A stretch of DNA of 51,560 nucleotides from Pseudomonas sp. UBA4194 (GCF_002379585.1 NZ_DFUE01000056.1:43826-95385), one strand, 5' to 3'; numbered from the stretch's first letter, positions 25,939 through 34,601 are shown. Program-made: numbers and translations. The notes: a model not told the origin generated them from the sequence alone.

Positions 25939-26640
25939 ATGCCCCACCCGATTCTCATTACCGGCGCCAGCCAGCGCATCGGCCTGCACTGCGCCGAACG
26001 CCTGCTGGGTGAAGGTCAGCCCGTCATCATCAGCTATCGCCAGGAACGGGAAACCGTTGCCCACCTGCGGGAAATGGGCGCGGTCACCATTCATGCCGAC
26101 TTTGCCAGTGAAGCCGGGATCATGGCCTTCATCGACGAGCTCAAGGGGCATACCTCGCAGCTGCGCGCCATCGTCCACAACGCCTCGGCCTGGATTGCCG
26201 ACAGCGCCAGCGACGAGGCCGCCGCCTTCGTGCAGATGGTCAACGTGCATATGCTTGCGCCGTATCTGATCAACCTGCACTGCGCCGACATGCTGCGCGC
26301 TTCCAGCCCCGCCGACATCGTTCACATCAGTGACGATGTCACCCGTAAAGGCAGCGCCAAGCACATGGCCTACTGTGCCAGCAAGGCGGGGCTGGACAGC
26401 CTGACGCTGTCGTTCGCGGCCCGCTTTGCCCCCGCCATCAAGGTCAACGGCATCGCCCCGGCGCTGATCCTGTTCAACCCCGACGACGATGCCGACTACC
26501 GCTACAAGTCGCTGGCCAAATCGGCCCTGGGTATCGAACCCGGGGCCGAGGTGATCTACCAGAGCCTGCGCTACCTGCTGGAAAATCCCTACGTGACCGG
26601 TACCACCTTGACCGTGAACGGCGGCAGGCACGTAAAATAG
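25939..26640 (+). CDS. folM: Dihydromonapterin reductase FolM
   Basis: A 233-residue short-chain dehydrogenase with the NADPH motif TGASQRIG (9-16), the HNASAW segment and the YCASK catalytic pair (MAYCASKAGLDSL). FolM reduces dihydromonapterin to tetrahydromonapterin, the pterin cofactor of phenylalanine hydroxylase in Pseudomonas. The FolM-specific NPDDDADYRYKSL insert is present, distinguishing it from generic SDRs. folX follows by 67 bp, and the pair likely forms one transcript. Confidence 0.88.
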   Translation: MPHPILITGASQRIGLHCAERLLGEGQPVIISYRQERETVAHLREMGAVTIHADFASEAGIMAFIDELKGHTSQLRAIVHNASAWIADSASDEAAAFVQMVNVHMLAPYLINLHCADMLRASSPADIVHISDDVTRKGSAKHMAYCASKAGLDSLTLSFAARFAPAIKVNGIAPALILFNPDDDADYRYKSLAKSALGIEPGAEVIYQSLRYLLENPYVTGTTLTVNGGRHVK

Positions 26641-26707
26641 GCTCACTTGCCGGGCGCCTTGCAATGCCTGGGCCCCCGTATACCGATCAACTGCGGAGCA
26701 CACAGCA

Positions 26708-27079
26708 ATGGCACAACTGGAGCCAGGAATGGCACGCATCCGGGTCAAAGACCTGCGGTTGCGCACCTTCATCGGTATCAACGAAGACGAAATCGTCAAC
26801 AAGCAGGACGTGCTCATCAACCTGACCGTGCTTTACCCGGCCCAGGAAGCGGTACGCGACAACGACATCGAGCACGCCCTGAACTACCGGACCATCACCA
26901 AGGCGGTGATCCAGCACGTGGAGGGCAATCGTTTCGCCCTGCTCGAAAGGCTGACCCAGGAGATCCTCGACCTGGTCATGCACAACCCGGCTGTGCGCTA
27001 CGCCGAAGTCGAAGTCGACAAACCCCACGCGCTGCGCTTTGCCGAATCCGTATCGATCACGTTGGCGAGCCGCCGCTGA
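26708..27079 (+). CDS. folX: Dihydroneopterin triphosphate 2'-epimerase FolX
   Basis: A 123-residue tunnelling-fold enzyme of the FolB/FolX family (RLRTFIGINEDE; Tyr in ALNYRTITKAV; ERLTQEILD). FolX epimerises 7,8-dihydroneopterin triphosphate to the monapterin form, feeding FolM. The ERLT and HVEGNR elements and pairing with folM favour FolX over FolB. ATG 26708 follows GGAG. In KT2440, from memory, a folE gene sits next to these two; here the next gene is DUF1244. Confidence 0.88.
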   Translation: MAQLEPGMARIRVKDLRLRTFIGINEDEIVNKQDVLINLTVLYPAQEAVRDNDIEHALNYRTITKAVIQHVEGNRFALLERLTQEILDLVMHNPAVRYAEVEVDKPHALRFAESVSITLASRR

Positions 27080-27137
27080 CTGCGACGGCCATCAAGAGGC
27101 GCGCCCAATCGCCCCCCTCTCACTCCCGGAGAACCCC

Positions 27138-27434
27138 ATGAACGACCAACAACGCCTGGAGCTCGAAGCTGCCGCTTTCCGCCGACTCGTTCAGCACCTG
27201 GACGAACGCAAGGACGTGCAGAACATCGACCTGATGAACCTGGCCGGCTTCTGCCGCAACTGTCTGTCCAAGTGGTACAAGGCCGCCGCCGACGACCGCC
27301 AGGTCGACATCAGCCTCGATGACGCCCGCGAAGTGGTGTACGGCATGCCCTATGCCGAATGGAAAGCCACTTACCAGAAAGAAGCCAGTGCCGAACAGCA
27401 GGCGGCCTTTGCCCAAGGAAAACCCCATGAGTGA
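27138..27434 (+). CDS. DUF1244 domain-containing protein
   Basis: A 98-residue protein of the DUF1244 family: FRRLVQHLDERKDVQNIDLM, then NLAGFCRNCLSKWY with a Cys-x-x-Cys pair (FCRNCLSKWY). The GMPYAEWKATYQ segment is conserved. The CxxC suggests a metal or redox role; none is demonstrated. ATG 27138 follows CCGGAG. It overlaps the HopJ gene by 8 bp and they are usually paired. Confidence 0.85.
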   Translation: MNDQQRLELEAAAFRRLVQHLDERKDVQNIDLMNLAGFCRNCLSKWYKAAADDRQVDISLDDAREVVYGMPYAEWKATYQKEASAEQQAAFAQGKPHE

Positions 27435-27768
27435 CCTGAACACCCTGCGCGCCAGCCTGCACAGCGGTGAGCACGCCTTCGCCGACACCTTGGCGTACAT
27501 CGCCGAGCACTATGACTACCAGCCTCAGGCATTCGTCAACGGGACGTTGCACAGCACCGCCGGGCAGAACGAAGGCTCGTGCAAGACCATCGGCCTGGGC
27601 CTGCTCGAAGGGCTGAGTGACCAAGACGTACTGTTGGCCTTCGGTGAGCACTACCGCTCGGTCCTGGCCACCCCCGAAGGCACCGACCACGGCAATATCC
27701 GCAACCTGATCGAGCACGGCCTGGCCGGCGTGAAGTTCGAAGGTCAGCCTCTGGTCCGCAAGGGCTGA
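27427..27768 (+). CDS. HopJ family protein
   Basis: A 113-residue protein of the HopJ family (MSDLNTLRASLHSGEHAFADTLAYI ... FVNGTLHSTAGQNEGSCK). The HopJ name comes from a P. syringae candidate type III effector, but the family is widespread in bacteria without type III secretion and in housekeeping positions, so a cytoplasmic role is more likely. ATG 27427 overlaps the DUF1244 stop by 8 bp. A strong terminator follows. Confidence 0.85.
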   Translation: MSDLNTLRASLHSGEHAFADTLAYIAEHYDYQPQAFVNGTLHSTAGQNEGSCKTIGLGLLEGLSDQDVLLAFGEHYRSVLATPEGTDHGNIRNLIEHGLAGVKFEGQPLVRKG

Positions 27769-27776
27769 TCCACAGG

Positions 27777-27813
27777 CACAAAAAAACCGACCTGGGCAGG
27801 TCGGTTTTTTGTG
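27777..27813. terminator. Bidirectional intrinsic terminator after hopJ
   Basis: A 13-bp perfect stem (27781-27793 / 27798-27810) with an A-run on one side and a T-run on the other, so it can act on either strand. It closes the folM-folX-DUF1244-hopJ block. Confidence 0.93.
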
Positions 27814-27814
27814 C

Positions 27815-28250
27815 CCGGCTCGCGGGCCCCATCGCGGGGAGAACCCGCTCCCACAGGAAATGCCGTTACTCTCAGGAAACACCAACCCCCCTGTGGAAGC
27901 AGGTTCTACCCCCATTGGCCGCGCCGCCGTCCCAAATCAGAACCCCACCCCCCTGTGGGAGCGGGTTCTACCCGCGATGGCCGCACCGCCATCCCGAATC
28001 AGAACCCCACCCCCCTGTGGGAGCAGATTCCACCCGCGATAGCCGCACCGCCCTCCCGGATCAGAACCCCAATCCCCTGTGGGAGCGGGTTCTACCCGCG
28101 ATAGCCGCGCCGCGGTCCCGGATCAGAACCCCAATCCCCTGTGGGAGCGGGTTCTACCCGCGATAGCCGCGCCGCGGTCCCGAATCAGAACCCCAATCCC
28201 CTGTGGGAGCGGGTTCTACCCGCGATGGCCGCGCCGCGGTCCCGGGTCAG
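27815..28250. repeat. REP family C with six-unit 62-bp tandem array
   Basis: An inverted single copy near 27825-27857 (CATCGCGGGGAGAACCCGCTC) is followed by six units starting at 27891, 27953, 28015, 28077, 28139 and 28201, exactly 62 bases apart. Each has CTGTGGGAGCGGGTTCTACC, CGCGAT and a linker with TCAGAACCCC. Units 4-6 are nearly identical and the first is the most diverged. The last unit runs into the trxB stop (TCAGAAC at 28247-28253). No spacer diversity, so this is not a CRISPR. Confidence 0.92.
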
Positions 28251-29209
28251 AACGAAGCGTTGGCCAGCCCATCCAGGTACCGCTCGACATCCAGCGCTGC
28301 CATGCAGCCTGCACCGGCCGAGGTGATCGCCTGGCGATACACATGGTCAGCCACGTCACCGGCAGCAAACACGCCGTCGACGCTGGTAGCGGTCGCATTG
28401 CCTTCACGCCCACCCTGTACCACCATGTAGCCATCCTTCAACGCCAACTGACCTTCGAACAGCGAGGTGTTCGGCGTGTGGCCGATGGCGATGAACACAC
28501 CATCCACCTTCAGCTCGTCGGCGATCCCGTCGTTGTTGCGCAGGCGCGCCCCGGTCACACCCATGTTGTCGCCGACAACTTCTTCCAGCGTGGCATTGAG
28601 CTTGAGCTCGATCTTGCCCTCAGCGACCCGGGCGTGCAGCTTGTCGATCAGGATCTTCTCGGCGCGGAAGGTATCGCGACGGTGCACCAGAGTCACCTTG
28701 CTGGCGATGTTGGCCAGGTACAGCGCCTCTTCCACTGCCGTGTTGCCACCGCCGACCACCGCCACTTCACGGTTGCGGTAGAAGAAGCCGTCACAGGTGG
28801 CACAGGCCGAAACGCCTTTGCCCATGAACGCCTCTTCGGACGGCAGGCCCAGGTAGCGAGCACTGGCGCCAGTGGCGATGATCAGCGCGTCACAGGTGTA
28901 GGTCGCGCTGTCGCCGGTCAGGGTGAACGGCTTGGCCGCCAGGTCGACGGCATTGATGTGGTCGAACACCACCTCGGTCTCGAAACGCTCGGCGTGCTCG
29001 CGCATCCGCTCCATCAGAGCCGGGCCGGTCAGGCCATGGGGATCGCCCGGCCAGTTGTCGACTTCGGTAGTGGTGGTCAGCTGGCCACCGGCCTGCATGC
29101 CAGTGATCAGCAGCGGCTTGAGGTTGGCCCGCGCCGCATAGACCGCAGCGCTGTAACCCGCAGGGCCCGAGCCCAGGATGATGACGCGGGAGTGACGGAC
29201 TTCAGACAT
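28247..29209 (-). CDS. trxB: Thioredoxin-disulfide reductase
   Basis: A 320-residue FAD/NADPH enzyme that reduces thioredoxin. It has the FAD motif GSGPAGYSAA, the redox pair C136-A-T-C139, an NADPH motif VVGGGNTAVEEA and the C-terminal FAD motif VFAAGDVAD. ATG 29209 follows TAGGAG. Its stop codon lies in the last copy of the 62-bp array. It is followed upstream by the divergent-spaced peroxiredoxin gene in the same direction, and both serve thiol homeostasis. Confidence 0.96.
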   Translation of the reverse strand: MSEVRHSRVIILGSGPAGYSAAVYAARANLKPLLITGMQAGGQLTTTTEVDNWPGDPHGLTGPALMERMREHAERFETEVVFDHINAVDLAAKPFTLTGDSATYTCDALIIATGASARYLGLPSEEAFMGKGVSACATCDGFFYRNREVAVVGGGNTAVEEALYLANIASKVTLVHRRDTFRAEKILIDKLHARVAEGKIELKLNATLEEVVGDNMGVTGARLRNNDGIADELKVDGVFIAIGHTPNTSLFEGQLALKDGYMVVQGGREGNATATSVDGVFAAGDVADHVYRQAITSAGAGCMAALDVERYLDGLANASF

Positions 29210-29329
29210 GGCTAACTCCTATCGACCGGCGCACAGAGCGGCCTGGTCGCGATGCCGACGACGCGGCTGGAATAAAAAGGACTGACAGACACCTTGGGGA
29301 AGGTTCATGTCGCCAGCCCGAAAACGGCA

Positions 29330-29929
29330 TTACAAGCTGCTGGCGTTTTCCGCCAGGTAGTCGGCCACGCCCTTGGCGTCGGCCTTCATGCCTTTCTGGC
29401 CCGGACGCCAGCCTGCTGGGCACACCTCGCCGTGCTCCTCGGTGAACTGCAGCGCTTCGACCAAACGAATCATCTCGTCGACTTCACGGCCCAGCGGAAG
29501 GTTGTTAACCACCTGATGCTGCACGACACCTTTCTGGTCGATCAGGAACGAGGCACGCAGTGCCACGCCTGCTTCATGTTCGATACCGTAGGCACGGGTG
29601 ATTTCGTGTTTGACGTCAGCGACCATCGGGAATTCGATCGCACCAATGCCGCCCTTCTCGACCGGCGTGCTGCGCCAGGCGTAGTGGGTGAACTCGGAGT
29701 CGATGGACACACCCACCACTTCCACACCCAGCTCACGGAAGCGGGCGATGCGATTGTTGTGTGCGATGATTTCCGATGGGCACACGAAGGTGAAATCCAG
29801 TGGCCAGAAAAACAGTACGACGTACTTGCCGCGCAGCGACGACAGCTTGAAGCTTTCAACGATGGTGCCATCGCCCAGTACAGCGGCGGAATCGAAATCG
29901 GGTGCTTGCTTGTTGACCAGAATGCTCAT
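29330..29929 (-). CDS. Peroxiredoxin (AhpC/2-Cys Prx)
   Basis: A 199-residue typical 2-Cys peroxiredoxin. The peroxidatic C50 is in DFTFVCPSE and the resolving C170 in GEVCPAGW. The YGIEHEAGVALRASFLID segment is family-typical. It detoxifies hydrogen peroxide and organic hydroperoxides, with electrons from the thioredoxin system. ATG 29929 follows AAGGAG; the longer frame to 30025 is upstream leader. The gap to trxB is 120 bp, so the two may form one transcript. Confidence 0.93.
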   Translation of the reverse strand: MSILVNKQAPDFDSAAVLGDGTIVESFKLSSLRGKYVVLFFWPLDFTFVCPSEIIAHNNRIARFRELGVEVVGVSIDSEFTHYAWRSTPVEKGGIGAIEFPMVADVKHEITRAYGIEHEAGVALRASFLIDQKGVVQHQVVNNLPLGREVDEMIRLVEALQFTEEHGEVCPAGWRPGQKGMKADAKGVADYLAENASSL

Positions 29930-30165
29930 GGTGAACTCCTTGAAAGCGAAGATAGGGAAGGGTTTGAAATTTGATGTCGGCAAGCTTAACGAGCTGAGCT
30001 GGATTAGGGAAATACCCTTTGGCAATCCACACCATAGGCGAGCTCTATGCGCAGGTCATGCCCTCTGGCGATCGGCGCCACGTTGTTACCAGGCATTGCC
30101 ACGGTTTCGCCCATCGCCCAAAGCCGGTAATGTCGGCGCCATCCACCCATCTGGAGCCGTTGTCG

Positions 30166-30894
30166 ATGCCCCTGCCCGCCCTGTCCGGCCCGCAATACCT
30201 GCGCGAAGGCCTGAAAATGGTCCTCTCGCCCGGCCTGCGCCTGTTCGTATTGCTGCCGCTGACGATCAACCTGATCCTGTTCGTGGGTCTGATCTACTTC
30301 GCCGGCCATCAGTTCAGCCTCTGGGTCGACCACCTGATGCCCACCCTGCCCAGCTGGCTGAGTTTTCTGACCTACATCATCTGGCCGATCTTCGTGGTGC
30401 TGGTCGCGTTCATGGTGTTCTTCACCTTCACCATGCTGGCCAATATCATCGCCGCGCCGTTCAACGGCTTCCTGTCCGAGAAGGTCGAGGTGGTGGCTCG
30501 CGGCAAGGACGACTTCCCGCCGTTTCGCTGGAGCGAGCTGATCGAAATGATCCCGCGCACCCTGGCCCGGGAAGGGCGAAAACTCGCCTACTTCGCCCCG
30601 CGCGCCCTGGCATTGTTCATCCTGTCGTTCATCCCGGTGCTGAACATCATCGCCGCGCCGCTTTGGCTACTGTTCGGTATCTGGATGATGGCCATCCAAT
30701 ACATCGACTACCCCGCCGACAACCACAAGATGAGCTGGCAGGACATGCTTGCCTGGCTGCGCCAGAAGCGCTGGCAGAGCCTGGGTTTCGGCGGCATCGT
30801 CTACGTGGCACTGCTGATTCCGGGGGTCAACCTGCTGATGATGCCGGCGGCAGTGGCGGGGGCGACGCTGTTCTGGGTGCGGGAAAGGGGCTGA
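30166..30894 (+). CDS. cysZ: Sulfate transporter CysZ
   Basis: A 242-residue inner-membrane protein with four to six hydrophobic segments (LRLFVLLPLTINLILFVGLIYF; FLTYIIWPIFVVLVAFMVFFTFTML; LALFILSFIPVLNIIAAPLW; LLIPGVNLLMMPAAVAG), matching CysZ, a sulfate uptake channel that feeds cysteine synthesis. ATG 30166 follows GGAG at 9-base spacing and starts the family core (SGPQYLREGLKMVLSPGLR); ATG 30130 is an alternative. The 29930-30165 gap holds no gene, only the divergent promoters. Confidence 0.9.
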   Translation: MPLPALSGPQYLREGLKMVLSPGLRLFVLLPLTINLILFVGLIYFAGHQFSLWVDHLMPTLPSWLSFLTYIIWPIFVVLVAFMVFFTFTMLANIIAAPFNGFLSEKVEVVARGKDDFPPFRWSELIEMIPRTLAREGRKLAYFAPRALALFILSFIPVLNIIAAPLWLLFGIWMMAIQYIDYPADNHKMSWQDMLAWLRQKRWQSLGFGGIVYVALLIPGVNLLMMPAAVAGATLFWVRERG

Positions 30895-31017
30895 TCCTCC
30901 CTTGGGCGAGTGCACCAATCCCGGATGCACCGCCCGACAGCCCCGTCTGCGCAAGGATTCATAAATCCCTCACATAAGCGCCACACCTCCGCAATCCAGC
31001 CCCCTGAGACTGTTCCA

Positions 31018-32193
31018 ATGACAGTCGCCCCGCTGCACATCACGCTCATCACCGAGACCTTCGCTCCCGAGATCAATGGCGTGGCCACGACCCTCGGCCG
31101 CCTCAGCGAGGGGCTGCGTGCTCGTGGGCATCATGTGGACCTGGTGCGGCCGCGCCAGGCCCATGACGATGGCCGCGGCAGTGACGATGAAGTGCTGCTG
31201 TGCCGCGGTTGGCCGGTGCCGGGCTGTCCCGGTGTGCAGTGGGGCCAATCGTCGATGCACAAGCTGCTGCGGCGTTGGCAGCGGCGGCGGCCGGACGTGC
31301 TGTACATCGCGACCGAAGGACCGTTGGGGTTCAGCGCGTTGCGCGCAGCAAGGCGCTTGGGCATCGCCGTCGTGAGCGGCTTTCACACCCACTTCCAGCA
31401 GTATTCCAGCCAATACGGACTGGGAGCGATGGCGCGGTTGCTGACCCACTACCTGCGCTGGTTTCACAACCATACCCGCACGACCCTGGTGCCCAGCGTG
31501 AGTCAGCGCGTAGAGCTGGAAAGGCGCGGTTTCGAGCGCTTGCAGCTGCTTTCGCGGGGCGTCGATAGCCAGCTGTTCCACCCGGCGCGACGCAGCCTGT
31601 CACTGCGGGAAAGCTGGGGCCTGGGCGCTGACGACGTCGCCGTACTCTATGTGGGGCGATTGGCCCCGGAGAAGAACCTGGGTTTGCTCAAGCGTACCTT
31701 CGAGCATCTGCGCATGCTTTACCCGCGCCGCAACCTCAGGTTGGTGATCGTGGGTGATGGGCCGCAGCGCGCTGCGCTGCAGCAACAACTGCCCGAGGCA
31801 GTGTTTTGCGGCACCCTGCGCGGCGAGGCCCTTGCAGAGCATTACGCAAGCGCCGATATGTTCGTGTTTCCCAGCCTTACCGAGACCTTCGGCAACGTCG
31901 TGCTGGAGGCCCTGGCGTCTGGGCTGGGCGTGGTGGCATACGACGAAGCGGCGGCGGCGCAGCACATTCGCCACGGCCATAACGGCGCGCTGGCGATGCC
32001 GGGGGACGAGGCAGCCTTCATCGAGGCAGCCAGCTGGCTACTGGAGGGCTGCGAAACCTTGCGCCGCGTACGTCTGAACGCCCGTCAACATGCCAGACGT
32101 CAGGGCTGGGAAGCCATCGTCGATCAGTTCGAGAGCCAGCTGGCGGGCGCCTGCCATGGGCTAACCGAGGCAGGCGCCGCCGCGATCAGGTGA
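31018..32193 (+). CDS. GT4 family glycosyltransferase
   Basis: A 391-residue GT-B fold enzyme. The N-terminal domain begins ITLITETFAPEINGVATTLGRL, with SGFHTHFQQYSSQYG. The C-terminal nucleotide-sugar domain has YVGRLAPEKNLGLL and the E-x7-E region in FPSLTETFGNVVLEALASG. It resembles GDP-mannose-dependent alpha-mannosyltransferases such as MgtA, but donor and acceptor are inferred only. Start 31018 gives the family N-terminus; ribosome site is weak. It runs 8 bp into the end of the convergent flavin oxidoreductase gene. Confidence 0.87.
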   Translation: MTVAPLHITLITETFAPEINGVATTLGRLSEGLRARGHHVDLVRPRQAHDDGRGSDDEVLLCRGWPVPGCPGVQWGQSSMHKLLRRWQRRRPDVLYIATEGPLGFSALRAARRLGIAVVSGFHTHFQQYSSQYGLGAMARLLTHYLRWFHNHTRTTLVPSVSQRVELERRGFERLQLLSRGVDSQLFHPARRSLSLRESWGLGADDVAVLYVGRLAPEKNLGLLKRTFEHLRMLYPRRNLRLVIVGDGPQRAALQQQLPEAVFCGTLRGEALAEHYASADMFVFPSLTETFGNVVLEALASGLGVVAYDEAAAAQHIRHGHNGALAMPGDEAAFIEAASWLLEGCETLRRVRLNARQHARRQGWEAIVDQFESQLAGACHGLTEAGAAAIR

Positions 32194-33289
32194 GGCTCGA
32201 CAGCGCTTCGCGGCTGAACGGCAAAATGTCCTGCTCGCGGCCTTCGCGCACTTTTGCCGCCCAGTCCGGGTCCACCAGCAGCGCGCGACCCACGGCCACC
32301 AGATCGAACTCCTCTCGGCCCAGTCGCGCCAGCAGGTTTTCCAGGCTGGCCGGCTGCGCGACCTTGTCGGTGTCGACCATGAACTGCAGGAACTCGCCGT
32401 CCAGACCGACACTGCCTACGGTGATGGTCGGCTTGCCAGTGAGTTTGCGCGTCCAGCCCGCCAGGTTAAGGTCGGACCCTTCGAACTCGGGCTCCCAGAA
32501 GCGTCGGGTCGAACAGTGAAAGATATCCACACCGGCGTCGCACAGCGGTTGCAGAAACTCGGCCAGCGCTTCAGAGGTCTGGGCCAGGCGCGCGCTGTAG
32601 TCCTGCTGCTTCCATTGAGAAAAGCGCAGGATGATGGGGAAATCCGGGCCGACCGCAGCGCGGATCGCCTGGATGATCTGCACCGCGAAACGCGCGCGAT
32701 TGGCCATGCTCCCACCGTATTCATCGGTACGCTGGTTGCTGCCTTCCCAGAAGAACTGATCGACCAGGTAACCGTGGGCACCATGGATCTCCACGCCATC
32801 CATGCCCATCGCCTGGGCGTCGCGAGCCGCCTGGGCGAACGCGGCAACGACCTCGGCGATGTCTGCATGGCTCATGCCGTGGACCACGACGTTATCGTTC
32901 TTCACCTTCTGCATGGGGCCGTAGCCGGGCACGCTGGGGTCCGGTTCGGTACCCAGCTTGCGCACACTGCCCACATGCCAGAGCTGTGGGATGATCTTTC
33001 CGCCCTCGCCGTGCACGGCGTCGACCACTCGCTTCCAACCCGCCAGGGCATCTTCGCCATGGAAACGTGGCACATCGGGGTAGCCGTTGGCGGCCTTGTG
33101 GCCCACGGTGGTGCCTTCGGTAATGATCAGCCCCACGCCAGCGCCAGCGCGGCGCCGGTAGTATTCGACCACCTGAGCATTGGGCACGCCGCCAGGGCAA
33201 AACGAGCGCGTCATGGGCGCCATGACGATGCGCGAGGACAGCACCAGGGAGCCGAGGTGGAAGGGTTGGAACAGGGCTTGGGCTGACAT
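32186..33289 (-). CDS. NADH:flavin oxidoreductase (Old Yellow Enzyme family)
   Basis: A 367-residue FMN enzyme with the TIM-barrel OYE signatures: VMAPMTRSF, the substrate-binding VEIHGAHGYLVDQFFW, SNQRTDEYGGSMANRARF and VGSVG / VAVGRALLVDPDW for FMN. The class reduces alpha,beta-unsaturated carbonyls, nitro compounds or related electrophiles. ATG 33289 follows GAGGAATGTCCG; the longer frame to 33325 is not needed. The physiological substrate is unknown. Confidence 0.9.
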   Translation of the reverse strand: MSAQALFQPFHLGSLVLSSRIVMAPMTRSFCPGGVPNAQVVEYYRRRAGAGVGLIITEGTTVGHKAANGYPDVPRFHGEDALAGWKRVVDAVHGEGGKIIPQLWHVGSVRKLGTEPDPSVPGYGPMQKVKNDNVVVHGMSHADIAEVVAAFAQAARDAQAMGMDGVEIHGAHGYLVDQFFWEGSNQRTDEYGGSMANRARFAVQIIQAIRAAVGPDFPIILRFSQWKQQDYSARLAQTSEALAEFLQPLCDAGVDIFHCSTRRFWEPEFEGSDLNLAGWTRKLTGKPTITVGSVGLDGEFLQFMVDTDKVAQPASLENLLARLGREEFDLVAVGRALLVDPDWAAKVREGREQDILPFSREALSSLT

Positions 33290-33397
33290 CGGACATTCCT
33301 CGATTGAAGGTTCGTCGAGCAGCATAGTGGGACGACCGGGGCGCGCCCAGTATCATTGATGTGGGTGATGACGTGATGTGGGCTGGCAGGTCTGACG

Positions 33398-33461
33398 CTT
33401 TCGCGGCTTTACGCCGCTCCTACAGTTGCGTGTCGGCTTTACCGTAGGAGCGGCGTAAGGC
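33398..33461. repeat. REP family A inverted pair
   Basis: An inverted unit at 33398-33424 (TCGCGGCTTTACGCCGCTCC) faces a direct unit at 33442-33461 (CCGTAGGAGCGGCGTAAGGC), making a BIME-like pair between the oxidoreductase and glutathione peroxidase genes. Same family as 1111-1235. Confidence 0.85.
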
Positions 33462-33469
33462 TCTGGTTC

Positions 33470-33952
33470 TTAACCCAAAGCCTTCTCGATCGCTTGAACG
33501 AGGACCGGATCGTCTGGTGTGGTGCGCGGCGAGAAGCGCGCCAGCACGCGACCATCCTTGCCTACCAGAAATTTCTCGAAATTCCAGGTGATGTCTCCTG
33601 GAAACTCAGCGCCTTCCCCGGCCAACAGACGGTACAACGAGTGCCGCTGCTGACCGTTGACCTCCAGCTTGGCACCCAGCGGAAAGGTGACGCCGTAGTT
33701 CACGCTGCAGAACTGCTCGATCTCGGCCGCGGTGCCGGGCTCCTGCCCCGCGAACTGATTGCACGGCAGCCCAAGCACGGTGAAGCCCCGGTCCTTGAAA
33801 ACCTGATAGAGGTTTTCCAGCCCGGCGTATTGTGGGGTCAGGCCGCATTTGGAGGCCACGTTGACCACCAGCACGACCTGGCCTTTGAATGGCGTGAGGG
33901 GCAACTCGCCGCCATCCAGTGTCTTGAGTTTGAGGTCGTGGAACGCACTCAT
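33470..33952 (-). CDS. Glutathione peroxidase family protein
   Basis: A 160-residue thiol peroxidase. The peroxidatic C36 is in NVASKCGLTPQY, the Gln in PCNQFAGQEPG and the Trp in ITWNFEKFLVG. Such Cys-type bacterial Gpx proteins usually take electrons from thioredoxin rather than glutathione. ATG 33952 follows a GGGGG run; the longer frame to 34021 adds non-family residues. The stop lies at the edge of a REP pair. Confidence 0.92.
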   Translation of the reverse strand: MSAFHDLKLKTLDGGELPLTPFKGQVVLVVNVASKCGLTPQYAGLENLYQVFKDRGFTVLGLPCNQFAGQEPGTAAEIEQFCSVNYGVTFPLGAKLEVNGQQRHSLYRLLAGEGAEFPGDITWNFEKFLVGKDGRVLARFSPRTTPDDPVLVQAIEKALG

Positions 33953-34042
33953 GTAAAACCCCCATGCAGCGAAGCGGAATCGAGTGATCGACAAACCCGG
34001 AAACCTGCCCTGCAGATACACGAAAAGCGCTCATCCAGTCCG

Positions 34043-34068
34043 TCGAACACCTGGAATCAGGTGTTCGA
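34043..34068. other. Perfect 11-bp-stem hairpin between slyD and gpx
   Basis: TCGAACACCTG (34043-34053) and CAGGTGTTCGA (34058-34068) form an 11-bp perfect stem with a GAAT loop. It has no T-run in either direction. It lies after slyD on its strand, so it may be a 3' stabiliser or weak terminator. Confidence 0.6.
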
Positions 34069-34115
34069 GCAGCCTCGACCAGCGCCTTGCAGGCTATCCG
34101 GGCGTTGCGCGGATA

Positions 34116-34601
34116 TCAGTGGTGGTGACCACCTTCGCCATGCACGTGACCGTGTGCGACTTCTTCCTGGCTGGCATCGCGAATGTCGACGACCTTGACC
34201 TGGAAGTTCAGGCGCTGACCGGCCAGCGGGTGGTTACCGTCGACAGTGACGTCGTCGCCGTCCAGGTCGCGGATGGTGACGATCTGCATCTGGCCATCGG
34301 GCGCGGACGCGTGGAACTGCATGCCCACCTCGAGTTCGTCGACACCTTCGAACATGCTGCGCGACAGGGTGCTGACCAGCTCGGCGGAGTACTCGCCGTA
34401 GGCTTCTTCAGGCTCGACAGCGACGTTCAGTTCGTCGCCGGTGGTCTTGCCTTCCAGGGCCTTTTCAAGGCCTGGGATGATGTTACCTGCGCCATGCAGG
34501 TACACCAGCGGCGCGCCGCCGGCGGAGCTGTCGATAACCTCGCCAGCGTCGTTGGTCAGGGTGTATTCGATGGAGACAGCCTTGTTGGCGGCGATCAGCA
34601 T
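34116..34601 (-). CDS. slyD: FKBP-type peptidyl-prolyl isomerase SlyD
   Basis: A 161-residue SlyD-type chaperone. The FKBP fold (KAVSIEYTLTNDAGEVIDSS; GAGNIIPGLEKALEGK) carries the insert-in-flap segment and the C-terminal tail contains HGHVHGEGGHHH, a metal (Ni) binding run. The tail is short compared with E. coli SlyD. ATG 34601 is chosen because the SlyD core starts with MLIAANKAVS. It diverges from pta. Confidence 0.92.
   Translation of the reverse strand: MLIAANKAVSIEYTLTNDAGEVIDSSAGGAPLVYLHGAGNIIPGLEKALEGKTTGDELNVAVEPEEAYGEYSAELVSTLSRSMFEGVDELEVGMQFHASAPDGQMQIVTIRDLDGDDVTVDGNHPLAGQRLNFQVKVVDIRDASQEEVAHGHVHGEGGHHH

Noticed and set aside
27427..27768. HopJ as a type III effector and hence a secretion system here
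   Set aside because: The family is widespread in non-pathogenic bacteria; no secretion genes or hrp box are seen nearby.
27891..28250. Regular repeats at 62-bp period resembling a CRISPR array
   Set aside because: The units are near identical throughout with no variable spacers, and no cas genes are present. It is a REP tandem array.
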